Source of the DNA: Opisthorchis felineus
Taxonomy: Eukaryota > Platyhelminthes > Trematoda > Opisthorchiida > Opisthorchiidae
NCBI GenBank assembly: GCA_004794785.1
Contig: SJOL01006393.1
Location: 260,077-324,076 of the forward strand
Reading direction: 5' to 3'
Length of the DNA: 64,000 nucleotides
Below the pieces are notes generated by a model that searched no databases, was not told the origin of the DNA, and saw nothing but the letters and a program-made list of their open reading frames with translations. A program made the translations under genes and the position numbers. This document shows positions 9,894 to 21,159 of the stretch, one piece after another (the stretch's first letter is position 1; every line of letters begins with the position of its first letter).

Positions 9894-10760
9894 GCAGCAT
9901 GTTTAATCCACTAACGGGTGCGAAGAAACAGCTGGTCTACAGATTTTCTGCAATCCCTGGGTGTCCTGGTTGATCTGACTTTAGGGAAATTGCAAATGAA
10001 GCTGAAATTGCAACTTTTTCTTTCGCTACCAGGAGTTAGTAACTAACTTCTGCTTTCCTCTTGTTAAGCAGATCACTGAACCTAGAATCCAAAAGCATAA
10101 TAGTCTTAGGAAGCAACAGTGAACTGAATTGAATCTTGGACCTGGAAAAAGTTAGTACCAAAAAATCTGAAGCAATATTTCAATGCCTATGTCACCCAAG
10201 CCAACAAAAAAAACGTGACAGTCATCGTAAACCAAAAAAGACTGTGACGCAAAGTTCTCGAACATCTGACCGTTGGATTTTGCACGCAAATCTGCCAAAT
10301 CTACCACAAATCTACTGAACGAGAATAAAGTGAAATTGAGTAACTACTTGTTTATAGTAAAAGGTTGCAAACACGGTTCGGTTTGCAATTTCCATAAAGT
10401 CAGATCAACCAGGACACCCAGGGATTGCCGAAAATCTGTAGACCAGCTGTTTCTTCGCGCCCGTTAGTGGAGTAAACATGCTACGTAACCCAAAGTTTGT
10501 CTCTAATTATGAAGGCAACATCACCGTAAAGTCTAGCCAAACTAGCTACGCAACCGTGTTCTATTGCAAAGGTAAAAACTCACAGTGAAACCTTATTGAA
10601 AAGGTCGGACGGTGACTCAGCGACTGCTCGCCACGCCTAACTCGAGGGCCGCTCAGTCAGTTTTGAAGGACTGGAATGGTTGTAACAGGTCCGGAGTAAT
10701 TACACCGAACGTCTTTGTGTGGGAACTCAACGGACACGCCGAATATATTATTCGAAAGGA
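9894..10760. repeat. Foldback element, inner left arm, loop and right arm
   Basis: 9899-9995 (CATGTTTAATCCACTAACGG onward) pairs with 10381-10487 as an almost perfect inverted repeat, leaving a loop of about 385 bases (9996-10380). The right arm then continues from 10488 outward to 10760, pairing with 4746-5024. Removing the LTR element and one target duplicate gives an element of about 1.15 kb with arms near 380 bp. No transposase frame is visible in the loop, so it is a non-autonomous foldback or MITE-like element. Its own target duplication could not be identified because the outer ends have decayed. Confidence 0.85.
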
Positions 10761-11044
10761 CGGTACAAACTTTTCACAGGCACTTAAAAATGATGTACTT
10801 GCGTCTGAATCAAACTGAATCCGATTATATCTGTCCGGTTAACGTTGTCCAAAAGAATTCGCCCGATAACTATTCGGGCGGCTTTGTCGGCAGTGAGGGT
10901 GGTAAAAACCGCACTTCGGTGCAGCGTAGATTCTTGATCAGCCTTGCAAGCTGTGCCATCCACTGCTCAGCCATTACTCGATAAATTTACACAGACAGGT
11001 GTAATTCAGTGTCATGTTCAGATCTTTGGTTCTTGTGTTCTCAG

Positions 11045-11309
11045 TGACGGTGTTTCCGATGGGATGGAAACCGCGCATCACGCAGCAGACGCTGTAGCTG
11101 ACCCCCTCAAAATTTCAGTCAAGAAGTCTCAGAATCCTTCTCGATGGTCCAGCGCGCTACCCGATAGACCTCCTGACCCACGGTCGGACCCGAGGAAGAA
11201 CAGAAGCTTGTTTGTGTCGCATGATGTGCCAGCTACTACGGATCATCCATTGCCTGGAGCACCGGTGAGCCCCGCACCAAGCCTCAGTTCATTGGGCCCC
11301 ACACCACAG
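11045..11309 (+). CDS. C3G-like gene, exon 2
   Basis: 265 bases, phase 2 to phase 0, with acceptor TTGTGTTCTCAG and donor ACCACAG|GTATCT. It encodes about 88 residues with basic/proline stretches (RPPDPRSDPRKNR) and no recognised fold. A second strong donor, CACCG|GTGAGC at 11264/11265, is in the same phase, so a 15-residue shorter form is equally compatible. It starts about 290 bases after the foldback element. The following 2.2-kb intron contains dispersed repeat R2 copy 2 and nothing else recognised. Confidence 0.6.
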
Positions 11310-11882
11310 GTATCTGTTGTTCTCCGTTGTCGCTTTGTGGGCATCAAGAAAAAAGGAACCGAATTTCGTTTTCATAACCCCATCTTATTGACTTGTGCTC
11401 CTTGTTTAACAAGTCGGTCTGCAAATTCCTTTTGGCCAGTGAGTCGCGAGGTCCAACACACATACATTCTACTCTCAAGGAAGCTTGGGATAAACTTCAG
11501 CTTATGGAATAACAGGAAGTGCCTCCGATTCCAGAAGAATCTCTCCCAGTAAGATACCACCACAATGAAATAATTATTTCGAGCCCTCGTTGGGGATAGT
11601 CTCACTTCGCGGAATTCTTTGTTTAATCCAACATCAGGTTACCAGGTTACCAAAAACAATTAGAACCTTGTGGGGGTGTTTTCCGACAAACTATTTGTTA
11701 CTCATTGATCGAGTTTTTCTCCTGTTCTCAATCTAGCTCAACGGTCACGAAATTTTCCTGTTCGCCACCGAAAGTTGTAGCCGTTGCATCAAAGCGAACG
11801 TCATGGTTATTGATGAGCTAGGTAGCTTCGGTTCACGTTACTTATGATTTTCGGTGGTTTTTACCTCGTCGTGCACAACCAT

Positions 11883-11999
11883 TAGCACACCGCTATGCTC
11901 CATTCCGGTCCCTAACAACGCAATAATGACATCACCTTGATTGGTGATGAAGCGTTTGTAGTCAGATTGCCCAGCTCAGCGAACAAACCAATGACCATC
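11883..11999 (-). repeat. Dispersed repeat R2, copy 2
   Basis: Same orientation as 2170-2274, sharing GATTGGTGATGAA, a TTTG(C/T)A(A/G)TCA(A/G)ATTGCCC block and CAGCTCAGCGAACAA. An adjoining - strand open frame (12275-11976) may belong to the same element; no domain was recognised in it. Confidence 0.65.
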
Positions 12000-13536
12000 T
12001 ACCTTACCTCTGCTACCAGCATCCCCCTCAATAGCAAGTTCAGATACAGGCCCAATTGCTGGAAACCTCAACTCACATTCGGGGTGCCTCAGTTCATCAC
12101 AGACATACATTTTTAATTTTCTTTCTGCACAAGAACTAATACGAATGGTGAGCGTTTTCTGCTTCTCATTGGTACTGTGTTTAAAAGAAACGATCGTCGT
12201 TGCGATGTTTTGCGCTTCTCCGTCGCTGAGTGACCCGTAGCCATTAATTCTCGATGACGAGACTGGCATATACAAGGCAGTTCAGATCATTCTCTCGTCT
12301 GATATCCACTGTTATGAAATTTGCCCGATGCATCCAGCAAATCAACTCCCCATGTAGTAGTAGAAGGGAAGATAAAGCCACTTAAGTCTGCTGTGGGATT
12401 TTTAATAACAACTTCACCTGAGGACATCGATCGTAACCGGAATGAGGTAATCGCATCTATGCATGACCGTGGAAAGTAAGTTTATGGTGTTTCCGATCGC
12501 GTACACAGGGACCGTTGAGTCTCGGAAGATTTGACTTTAATCCTCAGTGCGAAACGCCACATCCTGCCAACCTCAGAGCGCGATTCGGTCACACGTTTGG
12601 TTAGGCGTCAGTTCGAACGAGACACATCCAATAACAGTGGATTGTTGGAACCATGCAGTGTAAGTCATTGAAGCAGGTAGTACAGTCGGAAATACGCTGG
12701 TGCTGTTTCAGCTAATTCGCCAAACATGATCAGGAAACTCTCTGTTAATGCGTGGATCGAGTATATTGTTCGGATTCTAATGCATAATAAAACAGTATCT
12801 AAATTACTGGGAAGGTTATTATCATCATCCATTTGGTGCTCTGCTTCTGTGCGGTTTTATATCATTAGACCCAATTCAAAGGAGCCATGCTCTATCACTA
12901 GGCCAACTCTCAGTTTCTGGGGTACCAATGTGCATTTTCTGCTTTTGAACTCCGTTGAGCTGCTGGGCCAGAGGAGCTTCCACCAACGTTGTTCAAAGGC
13001 ATTGAGGAATCTCTAGGCTTCACTTTGGCTAAGTTATCTGGATGTATTTGAGAGTATGATCTTCCATAGGACTGGAGCTAATCGGCTGCAGTGTTCAACA
13101 TGCTAATTTTGGTTCGTCGCGATAACTTCAGACTGATCTGTCAGATAATTTTGCGTTACTTGTGGCGTCAAAATGCGTATTGGCGCCATGGGGGAAATAT
13201 CAAGCTAGAGTACGGGCTGAAATTTTTAGGTTGCCGATAAGTGAGTATGAGCAGTATGCCCGGCAGATTTATATTTACATCGTTACAACGGACCGATTTT
13301 TCGATTTCACTTTGGTTTTGCGGACCAGTTTGAATACGTGGAACGTTTTTATGGTCAACTTTATGTTTTCCAATGTCCCTAACATAGTTCGAGAGGCCCT
13401 TGTAACTTTCAACTAACCTCTCACGTCTGTGCCAGATCACTCGCTCTCCATTGTGTTCGCACTACACTGCACCTTATTTTCTTTGTCCGTCCAGTTTGTT
13501 CTCGGGTTTCCATATTTTTCCTTTCTACTTTTTGAG

Positions 13537-13686
13537 GCGCCTTTCTGCACGAACAGCGTCACCTCTGTAATCCCAACGCACTTGCCCGGTATTCCTAATC
13601 CCTTGGACGACCACCATATGCAAGAGAATATTGCAGCGGTCGCCATGCGGCTGAACAGTGCCAATACCAAAACAGAGAAACCAGAG
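13537..13686 (+). CDS. C3G-like gene, exon 3
   Basis: 150 bases, phase 0 to phase 0. The acceptor has an excellent pyrimidine tract (TTTTTCCTTTCTACTTTTTGAG) and the donor is CCAGAG|GTGTGT. It encodes 50 residues, including HLPGIPNPLDDHH and AVAMRLNSANTKTEKPE. A later AG at 13556 is rejected because it would start in phase 2, which does not match exon 2. No domain was recognised. The following 1.5-kb intron holds nothing recognised. Confidence 0.65.
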
Positions 13687-15179
13687 GTGTGTAGTTTATA
13701 TTTACCTATCTGTTTGACTTACACGCCTGATTCGTTGTGGGCTATTGCTAAGTCCTCTGGTGCCTACTGTATAGTCATAACTTCATGTGGTTGCTTTAGC
13801 ATGCTCCCCACCGTATGGTATTGTCACTGTTTATGAATAGCACCATTTTACTTATCATGTAGTCACAGGAATTTGGCGCCCTCGTAGAGCCTGTTTTCTC
13901 GTAGATTCCAATAAGGATTCAGACCTGTTTCGACTGCAGGTGGAATAGCATTGCTTTACTGGGCTCAGTTATGGATTCGGATATCGCCTTGTGTTTGTGA
14001 CATTCAGGACATCAGAACGAAACTGTAGTTCCGGGCTTTGTTCTCAAGCGCTCACAACAATGTTGGTGTTTTCTTGAAACCAATGCGGATGATTAGTTAT
14101 TCATTACTTTCTTTATGTCTCGGTAGTTTGCAATGATACGACCAGGTATCTAGTGGGCTTTCATAAACAGCTATTCAATACCAAGTATTCCATACGGTCA
14201 GCGCTGTTGTACATGTGCACCTCTCAACATGGTCCACTGCTTTATCGGTGCGATGAGTCATTCCATATCGAGGAAGTTTACCGGCGCCTTTTTTTGTACA
14301 CTGGCCCAACTTGTCGAAAGAGCGGTACTACGGGAAGGGTCCACAATCTATGAGACTGGAGTAGTTCTCATCGACCCATGCAGACAAGTTGCGTTCAAAG
14401 GTTGGTGAAACACGATTACTCCTCAGCGACTACACGGTTGCATATTAAGAGTGAAGCAGCTGAACGCATCGTAGTGGCGTCAGGTACAATCACCAAAGGA
14501 GATGAAAGCTCGACTGTTTTTTTCCTGCGCTGGTTCCAATTCTCGGCTAAAGTTACCTGTGTTTTTGTCACGGATTCATAGACGAATTAAAATCTCCCAA
14601 CGTTACTTAGTAATGTTTGTTAGTTGATAAGTCATGATCAAATTGCGGACGAATGTGTTAAATTTTCTTCGGTAGTTAACTGAATCATTTATGACAGTTA
14701 TCGTAGTTGATGCTTTAGCTTCCGTTACCTATTGATTATGTTTGTGAATATGTCAGTCAACAATTGAACTCTAACCTGAAGGAATTGACCACGACTTTCC
14801 ATGCGACGGAGTGCCCATTGCTTCTCAAGAACTAACGATTGCCACATATGCTGAATAAGTTTGAGGAGGAACGAGTTAGCTACTTGGCTGTGCAATCTCC
14901 ATGCTAGTGAACTGCGGACAATCGTCGGGCTGGCGCAACTATTGTATCCGCATGAACATCAATAATGTTGTGATATTCCCACCACTGAGTTTTCACACCT
15001 GTAAGCGGACGTGCCTTTTATATCACACGGAATATGCGTTTCCCCTTCTGACAGGTTCCAAGTATTGTTCTGGATTCTTTGACGTGAGAGTACAGTAGTA
15101 TTCGTGCAACGAGCATGGTATCGATCAGGATTTCCTTCCCCTAACCTTTTCGAATGGCCATACGCTTTACATTCAACAG

Positions 15180-15470
15180 ATGCTCAATCCGTTCCTATCA
15201 GAAGCGAACGTAGCGTTTTTCCGTCAGCTACACTCGGCGTCGACAAATGGCGATGCTGAAGCATCAGGTCAACAACGTCCGCCGACTGGTATCACTTCGT
15301 TTTCGGCTGTCAAGGACACCGATGGTCTATTTTCTGGTAGTCAACCTGTCTGTCATTCAGAAATCAAGACTAACGTTGAGGATGATTCCGAGCTGATTGA
15401 AGCGAATGGGAAAAAGTACCGACGTTATTTTCAGCGACACGTAGTGATTGAGCGACACCGACTAAGACAG
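15180..15470 (+). CDS. C3G-like gene, exon 4
   Basis: 291 bases, phase 0 to phase 0, between ACATTCAACAG and AGACAG|GTGCCT. It encodes 97 residues: MLNPFLSEANVAFFRQLHSA, a low-complexity middle, then an acidic-to-basic tail (EANGKKYRRYFQRHVVIERH). It begins with ATG, which could act as an internal start, but the upstream exons are in phase with it, so it is more simply an internal exon. The following 1.6-kb intron holds no recognised element. Confidence 0.65.
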
Positions 15471-16394
15471 GTGCCTGTGTGTGTTCGTGTGTGCATGTTT
15501 GTGGGTGCGTTTTCGTGTTCTTGTTTTTTGTTCTTTATATTCACCGCTTGCGTTTCCATGTGGTAACTGCCATGTTACACTCAAATGCGCACGCTTTTTA
15601 ACCGTTTGTTGCATCTTAACTCTCCCTTTCTGATAAGTGGTTTTTGATTTCGGATTGCAGTTTCTGCTTAAGTTGAGGTGAAGGCGGTCAGTAACTATAG
15701 CATAATGTACACTTCCGTGGGAAAATTCCAGTCAATCCCACTAGGATGCACTTTATGTAGACAACGCACCGCGTAGCTTGGCTACAATGCGGCAAAGAAA
15801 CATCAATACATTTCGCTCTCTTTGGAACGACGTTTTTAGTGGGTAGAAATACTCGTCTCTCCTTTCGGATAACGAAAGTTTGTTACTGGGATGGGTAAAG
15901 GGCCTGTCCGTACAAAGAATTCTGTGTATCCTCAGTTATGGGTAATTTTTCACAAGATAAATTGTCATTACAAGGAGGTGTACCTAACCGAAGACCCTAG
16001 TTCCCTTTGTGTAACCCGTTTGCCAGCTTGGGGACTACAATCACCAACTGACGTGATGAATTCACGAAACCGGTAGTGTTTTTATGCATCATCAGACACC
16101 CGTTTCCTTTAACCTACTACCTAGTCTTGCTTCTGATATCATCTCACTATCATTCACTCATTACAATTTTTTGCCGACTTCGAGACCGTGCATTTCCACG
16201 CACGTGGTTAGTGCTTAAAAACCTGGACTGAACAGGATTGGACTATGTTCAGGCCCAAAGGCGGACGATTATGTTTCCAGCACTAAGTAGAGTGAACAAC
16301 ACGATGTGAAAAGTTTGGTGAGGTAATTTAGTGTCGATTGTGACCATACATGTAGGGTTTTCTTTTCTTGAATCATGTTTTAGGTGTACTATTT

Positions 16395-16535
16395 GAACTG
16401 TGCAACAAATAACCATTGTTCAGGCTGAGCTTGCCCAAGCCTAGGCAGGAGCAGTCGAGCTACTGCGGTTGGGTTCAAACGAAAAACCTCCCGCTTAGTA
16501 ATTCCGCTCCTTAACCACTGTGCTATCTCGAGTTT
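16395..16535 (-). repeat. tRNA-derived SINE, copy 1
   Basis: On the - strand it reads TAGCACAGTGGTTA (A-box-like, 16525-16512), then GTTTGAACCC (B-box-like, 16480-16471), then CCTAGGCTTGGGCAAGCTCA. The block after the B box recurs at 41565-41650 on the same strand. It has no acceptor-stem closure and extra 3' sequence, so it is a SINE and not a tRNA gene. Confidence 0.65.
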
Positions 16536-17075
16536 GTTTGGATTATATGGTCCAAGTAAAATTGCTTGAAGCAAACTCCCAGATGACTCTCAGAATTATG
16601 ATTGTAAAATATCGGCCTAAACACATACATCTTAGCTCTTGTAGGTAGCCCTTTTAACCGGCGACTTGCGCTACACGTCCCTCGTGATTTATTCAGTGCA
16701 TCTTACCTTTTTACTCGCCACCAACTAAGTAGAAACTTCCTCCAATTATTGATCACTACGTGTACTACCATCCATTCTTTTGAGTTATCCATCGATTCGT
16801 AGCCTATACGAATATTTGCTTGAGATATTGTGATGGTGATAGACGGTGCATGCAAATTCCGTCATTCTGTTTCTTCGAGAATATTATTGCACAAGAGATG
16901 AAACAGTTATCCGTTTATCAAATGTAGTACAATATCACCGTCTTTTTGGATCTATACGTGTTCGACTGAAGTGTCAATACTAATCCAATAACCGCACTAC
17001 AGTCACAATCCTGTGACCTAATTGTTGTAGCTGTTCCACCCACACTCCTTGTACTAAACACTCGGTACATTGTAG

Positions 17076-17406
17076 GTTGTCGTCGCACCGTCTCTGCCCG
17101 ACGGAACAGGACCTGACCTTAGTCGTGCTGTATTCGCCTCTGGCGTACCCAACATCGACACTTTCAATGTCCCTGCTCAATCAAATTCACCTTGCTCTGA
17201 GCCACCGTCACCAACAGATGAAACGGATTCCTTGGTTGGGCTTTCCGATGCGAAGTCCCGTAAATCTCTTAATAGTCTGAAGAATGAAACTTCGTTCGAA
17301 TCTTCCCGCGGAACAGATGATCATTTATCCGAGGTAGATGAAGAACCAAGTCCCATGAAACCACCAATGCCTAACATTCCATCTCGTTCAGAATCACTTC
17401 GTCCTT
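17076..17406 (+). CDS. C3G-like gene, exon 5 (acidic, proline motifs)
   Basis: 331 bases, phase 0 to phase 1; acceptor TACATTGTAG, donor CCTT|GTAAGC. It encodes about 110 residues, strongly biased to S, P, D and E. SPCSEPPSPTDETDSLVGLS is followed by DHLSEVDEEPSPMKPPMPN, a possible proline-based SH3 ligand rich in potential phosphorylation sites. Both traits fit the disordered N-terminal half of C3G, but only as a general trend. The coding bias is far stronger than in the surrounding intron sequence. Confidence 0.72.
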
Positions 17407-17984
17407 GTAAGCATGCTTCTCTTATTTTCCTTTCTACAACTAGCACATATAGTCAGTCATCTGAGCTTATCATTCACTTATGACTTTACCGGTTTTGAAT
17501 TTGGATTTGTCAACCTGATACATCCGGGAACCATTGCTTGCGGACGGAAAGTGGCACCAGTTTGCTTTAAAAACACTGACAAAAATGACGGAAGTAGTGC
17601 AGGTATTCCATTGGTTACGTGATTGGAAACTCAACCACCCACCATTCATGGAGCTTAAAGTTGTGGAAACTAAATTTCTTGATTGATGCTTTCATGCTGC
17701 TCTTCTTGATCATGGTCAGTACCGATAGCTCGTACACGTTCATTATCATTATCATGCAGTGAATATTCCATGGTTCTAAGTATTGAAAGCACGAGGGAGA
17801 CTAACGGACTCGGACCATGGAGTCACTTTTTTCGCTTGACGGTTATGTGTCTGAACAAAGCACCTTAAACAGGATTTCGGAAGTGGTCCTATATTTCGGC
17901 ATGTGTTTTCCGTCTTCACCGTACACAGTTTTACTTCAGGATTTTATAATCTTGTACCTCTCTGAAACTTCAATGTGGAGAACC

Positions 17985-18305
17985 TGAATTTGTTGTTCGA
18001 TCCGCACATCTCGGCAGCTGCATACTCCGTGGACGTAACAAATGAAGTCAATGCGCTCATAATCAAAGTGCGAGTGGTGATTGCCAGCTGCGTCATCTAT
18101 GGTGTTAGGGAAGAATTTCGTCGTAACCAAAGGTCTCGGTATACAAGACAACTGTAAAGACGATCGTTACGGTTACGAAACTTGGACCCTCCGATCCGAG
18201 AATCCCAAATGTCTTCGGATGTTTGATCACCCGTTTCCAAGTTGCATAGCAAAAGTAGCTGGCTTTAGCCAGTACGCAATAAGGCGGTGCGTCAGCAGTT
18301 ACTTG
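17985..18305 (+). mobile_element. Non-LTR retrotransposon remnant (RT C-terminal part)
   Basis: Frameshifted pieces resemble the end of fluke LINE RTs: EVNALIIKVRVV (family DEI.ARI.KAR.AF) and YGYETWTLRSENPKCLRMFD (family YG-E-TW-LR-ED-rrL-vFD). It lies in the intron between exons 5 and 6 in the same orientation as the gene. It is short, broken and inactive. Confidence 0.6.
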
Positions 18306-19059
18306 TTAACGAATCAGACTCGTTAGGGCGGCAGATTGAGCTTATCAAGTTAGGGTGATTGGAGTTTGTGCTACGGTGCGTGCTGAACTACCTTTTACCA
18401 AGGAGAGCGTTCTTTTCTTTTCGGAGCTATTGTTGGCGAAGGTTTGGTGGTGCACAATCCTTGACATTACGATGTTAGATACAACCTGCTGCAGTCGGAC
18501 GGTGCTGTGGAATCTTCGCGCCTTCGTGGTTGGTGCTCTGCACGTGTCTGGAAACCGTGCAGAACATGACACGCAACTGATCCTGGTGTCTCACGCGCTG
18601 TAATTTCCTAGCCGACTACCTAGCTAAAGTTATCCTGTCGTTGTACGCTGGGCTTCTGTCTAGTGAGGTTTGCAAACGACGTTGGTTCGATCTCGCTAAT
18701 GGCGCCTAACTTTGACAAGATGCTCAGGTTTGTTTAGTTTAGTGCTGTTTCAAGGTGTAGGTGCTTTATTCTTGACAGTTTTTCCTAAGGATATAGGACT
18801 TTTTCGCGTAAATTTCGTATCCTTCCATTTGCTTTCTGCTGTTTACCATGACTTTCTTCCCTCGTGGTTATATGGCAGTTAGGCTCCGGTGTGTAGCACC
18901 GGCACATTGTTGCCAGTGATGCTGGTCCACTGTTTCAAACAAGAATGGTGCTAACACCTGTCACTGATTACTAATCGTCTCAGACCGCATCTCTTCGTCT
19001 TGTGCCACACGCATGCATGCTCTGTAATATCTACTGTTCATATCCCGTTTTTTTCACAG

Positions 19060-19292
19060 TGACTCAGTATATGTTTCAGTTTGGGTTAACAGAAATGGAC
19101 CCGGAAGCAGATAGACGCCTATCTGTGAATTTGACAAATTTTTTCCGGTCCAGTTGGGACATTCAGGAGTCAGCAGAGGGACCTCATCAACGATTGAAAA
19201 AAATGTCGTATGTACAAACTTACGCGCAGCCAACACCGGACGGTGATGTACATCGCTCTACCAGCGTTCAGCACACGTGCAGTGTTCGACTG
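19060..19292 (+). CDS. C3G-like gene, exon 6
   Basis: 233 bases, phase 1 to phase 0; acceptor CCCGTTTTTTTCACAG, donor CGACTG|GTAAGC. It encodes about 78 residues including MDPEADRRLSVNLTNFFRSS and HQRLKKMSYVQTYAQPTP. No domain was recognised. Its phase-1 start fits the single leftover base of exon 5. The following 1.8-kb intron has no recognised element. Confidence 0.68.
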
Positions 19293-21132
19293 GTAAGCGG
19301 TTATTTACTTGCATCAAATTTTTCTGTATTCTTGTAAAAATGTTCTTTCGTTTGAAAATGTTTCGGTGATGGAGCGCTCACTGCATGCATCACGGCAATG
19401 CCTCTACCGCGTGCACTCCTGACGGCACCTCCCCCCTCCACCACCCGCGGGAGCGCCCGCTTTCACTAGGTTCTGTCAGCTTCATCTCACGATCCTTTTA
19501 GAATTAGTTCCGGGGTTTCTCGTAATAGACGCTGAAACAGACTCTTCTGTGCTTCACTGCTTACCGTGTTCATGTTTTATAATTAAACAGTGGATCTAAG
19601 TTTCACATTGGGGTAGATTAACATCTACAGAGACTTGCATGTTTACAGTGTCCACCAACCTTTGGGCCATGGATTTCGGACGGTCTCACCAACGGTCACT
19701 TTTGAGAGGTTTCATTAAGTATTCTGTTTATATGAAAGCTTCATTCACTGAAACCCTTAACCTCGCTTTTTAGTCTTACTTTTCTCGGTTTCATCAGATA
19801 TAGTTCCCTGTGGGTGATCATAATATTTGAAATTTTCTGCCGTGATCTACAGTTTACTCTGTCACTTGATCTCACCGCTATTCGCAGGCGATGTAGTCTC
19901 CTGGTAGGTGGACCGCTTTTAGGTGTCCTCCGAGACTGCTAAGGTGGTTCGTTCTATATCGCACTGTAAAGGAATATCTTCGTCGCATATACGAACTTTC
20001 GCGGCATGACTGATTGCTTTTTCTGCGACTTGCCGTCCAGGATAAGGGTCTACGAGCCCGCTGCCGTGCTTACCTGGGAACACCGCGAATCATTGCCAAC
20101 GGCATTCGTGTCCTCAATTTCTGTCCATTTACTTGGCTGAGTTTTGCCGGCATGCTACCCGAATGCTTGTGGTAGGCTACTGTTCCGTCCTTCCCCCCAC
20201 GTTGCCTTTCGCCAGTATAGGATTTCTTTGAAATTAATTGACAGTTAAACACCGTCAAACGTCAGCCGGCGGAATGGTGATTACCCATTTGACGCCAGTT
20301 TTTTTCTGTGTTTAATAGGCTTCCCGTTGATAGAATCGTTTTATTTTCATAGAGCAAACTCGGCTACAACGTACGAATGCGTGCTCAGGTAGCAGTTCAT
20401 GCCTATCACTCGTGTGACTTAAATGAGAGTAATCAATAGAGTGTTCATTAACTCATACTAATCTGAACTAGAACCGTGTCCCTATAACAACTCAAACGGA
20501 CCCGGTCTACCTGTTCATTATCCCTGAACTATCGTTGAGTGCGTCCGCTAGGTTCTGAACATCAGGCGATGTGAACTGGATTGTCTTTCTCTATGAGACT
20601 TCGGATTTTTTCAAGGCGAAGTTCGTTAGCCTGCCTCTAAGGGTAGGTTAAATGATTTTTATAGCTTGCTACGAACTAAATCCAGGCATCACTGTATTTC
20701 ATTTTGTGGTTTGGTTTGGCTGAATTAGTCTATTTTCAACCCTCAGTGGGACCAGCCAGCTTTAAACGGACACGTAAGTAAAGAAAACCTTTATTTATGC
20801 AACAGTAGAACGAGTATTGGTAACTTGGAAACATCAGCGTAGGATCGAACCCGTTTTTGAGGTCGGAATCAGCACCAGATTTAATTGGGACTTAACTATG
20901 GTACACTATCTATGGCTATACTTTAGGAAGCTTCGGCCCAAAAGAATGGAAATGTATAGTAAAGCTAATCATTTATATTTTAACCGAATCCCCAGCCCAC
21001 TTTCTCACGTAGTCCATGGTTGCCAGTGTAAACTTCACACGATTTCTTTTCCTCTGCATACTGGCTTTCAAGAAGTACTGTTCCCTGCAGTTTTAGCATT
21101 TTATGCGTTTATTTTTAATTTGTACTTTTCAG

Positions 21133-21159
21133 GTTGGTGGTTTAGATGCCCTCAGAGAC
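21133..21159 (+). CDS. C3G-like gene, 27-nt microexon 7
   Basis: Nine codons (VGGLDALRD), phase 0 to phase 0, with textbook signals on both sides: TTGTACTTTTCAG| and GAGAC|GTAAGT. Being a multiple of three in phase 0, it can be skipped without harming the frame, so it may be alternatively spliced. It is weaker than its neighbours because so short a coding run gives little statistical support. The following 2.3-kb intron holds nothing recognised. Confidence 0.5.

Noticed and set aside
13556..13558. Alternative acceptor AG at 13555-13556 for exon 3
   Set aside because: It would need a phase-2 upstream exon; exon 2 ends in phase 0, and the acceptor at 13535-13536 has a much better pyrimidine tract.
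15180..15182. ATG at the first base of exon 4 as the gene's start codon
   Set aside because: It sits directly at a splice acceptor and exons 1-3 join to it in phase, so an internal exon is simpler. An alternative start remains possible but unsupported.
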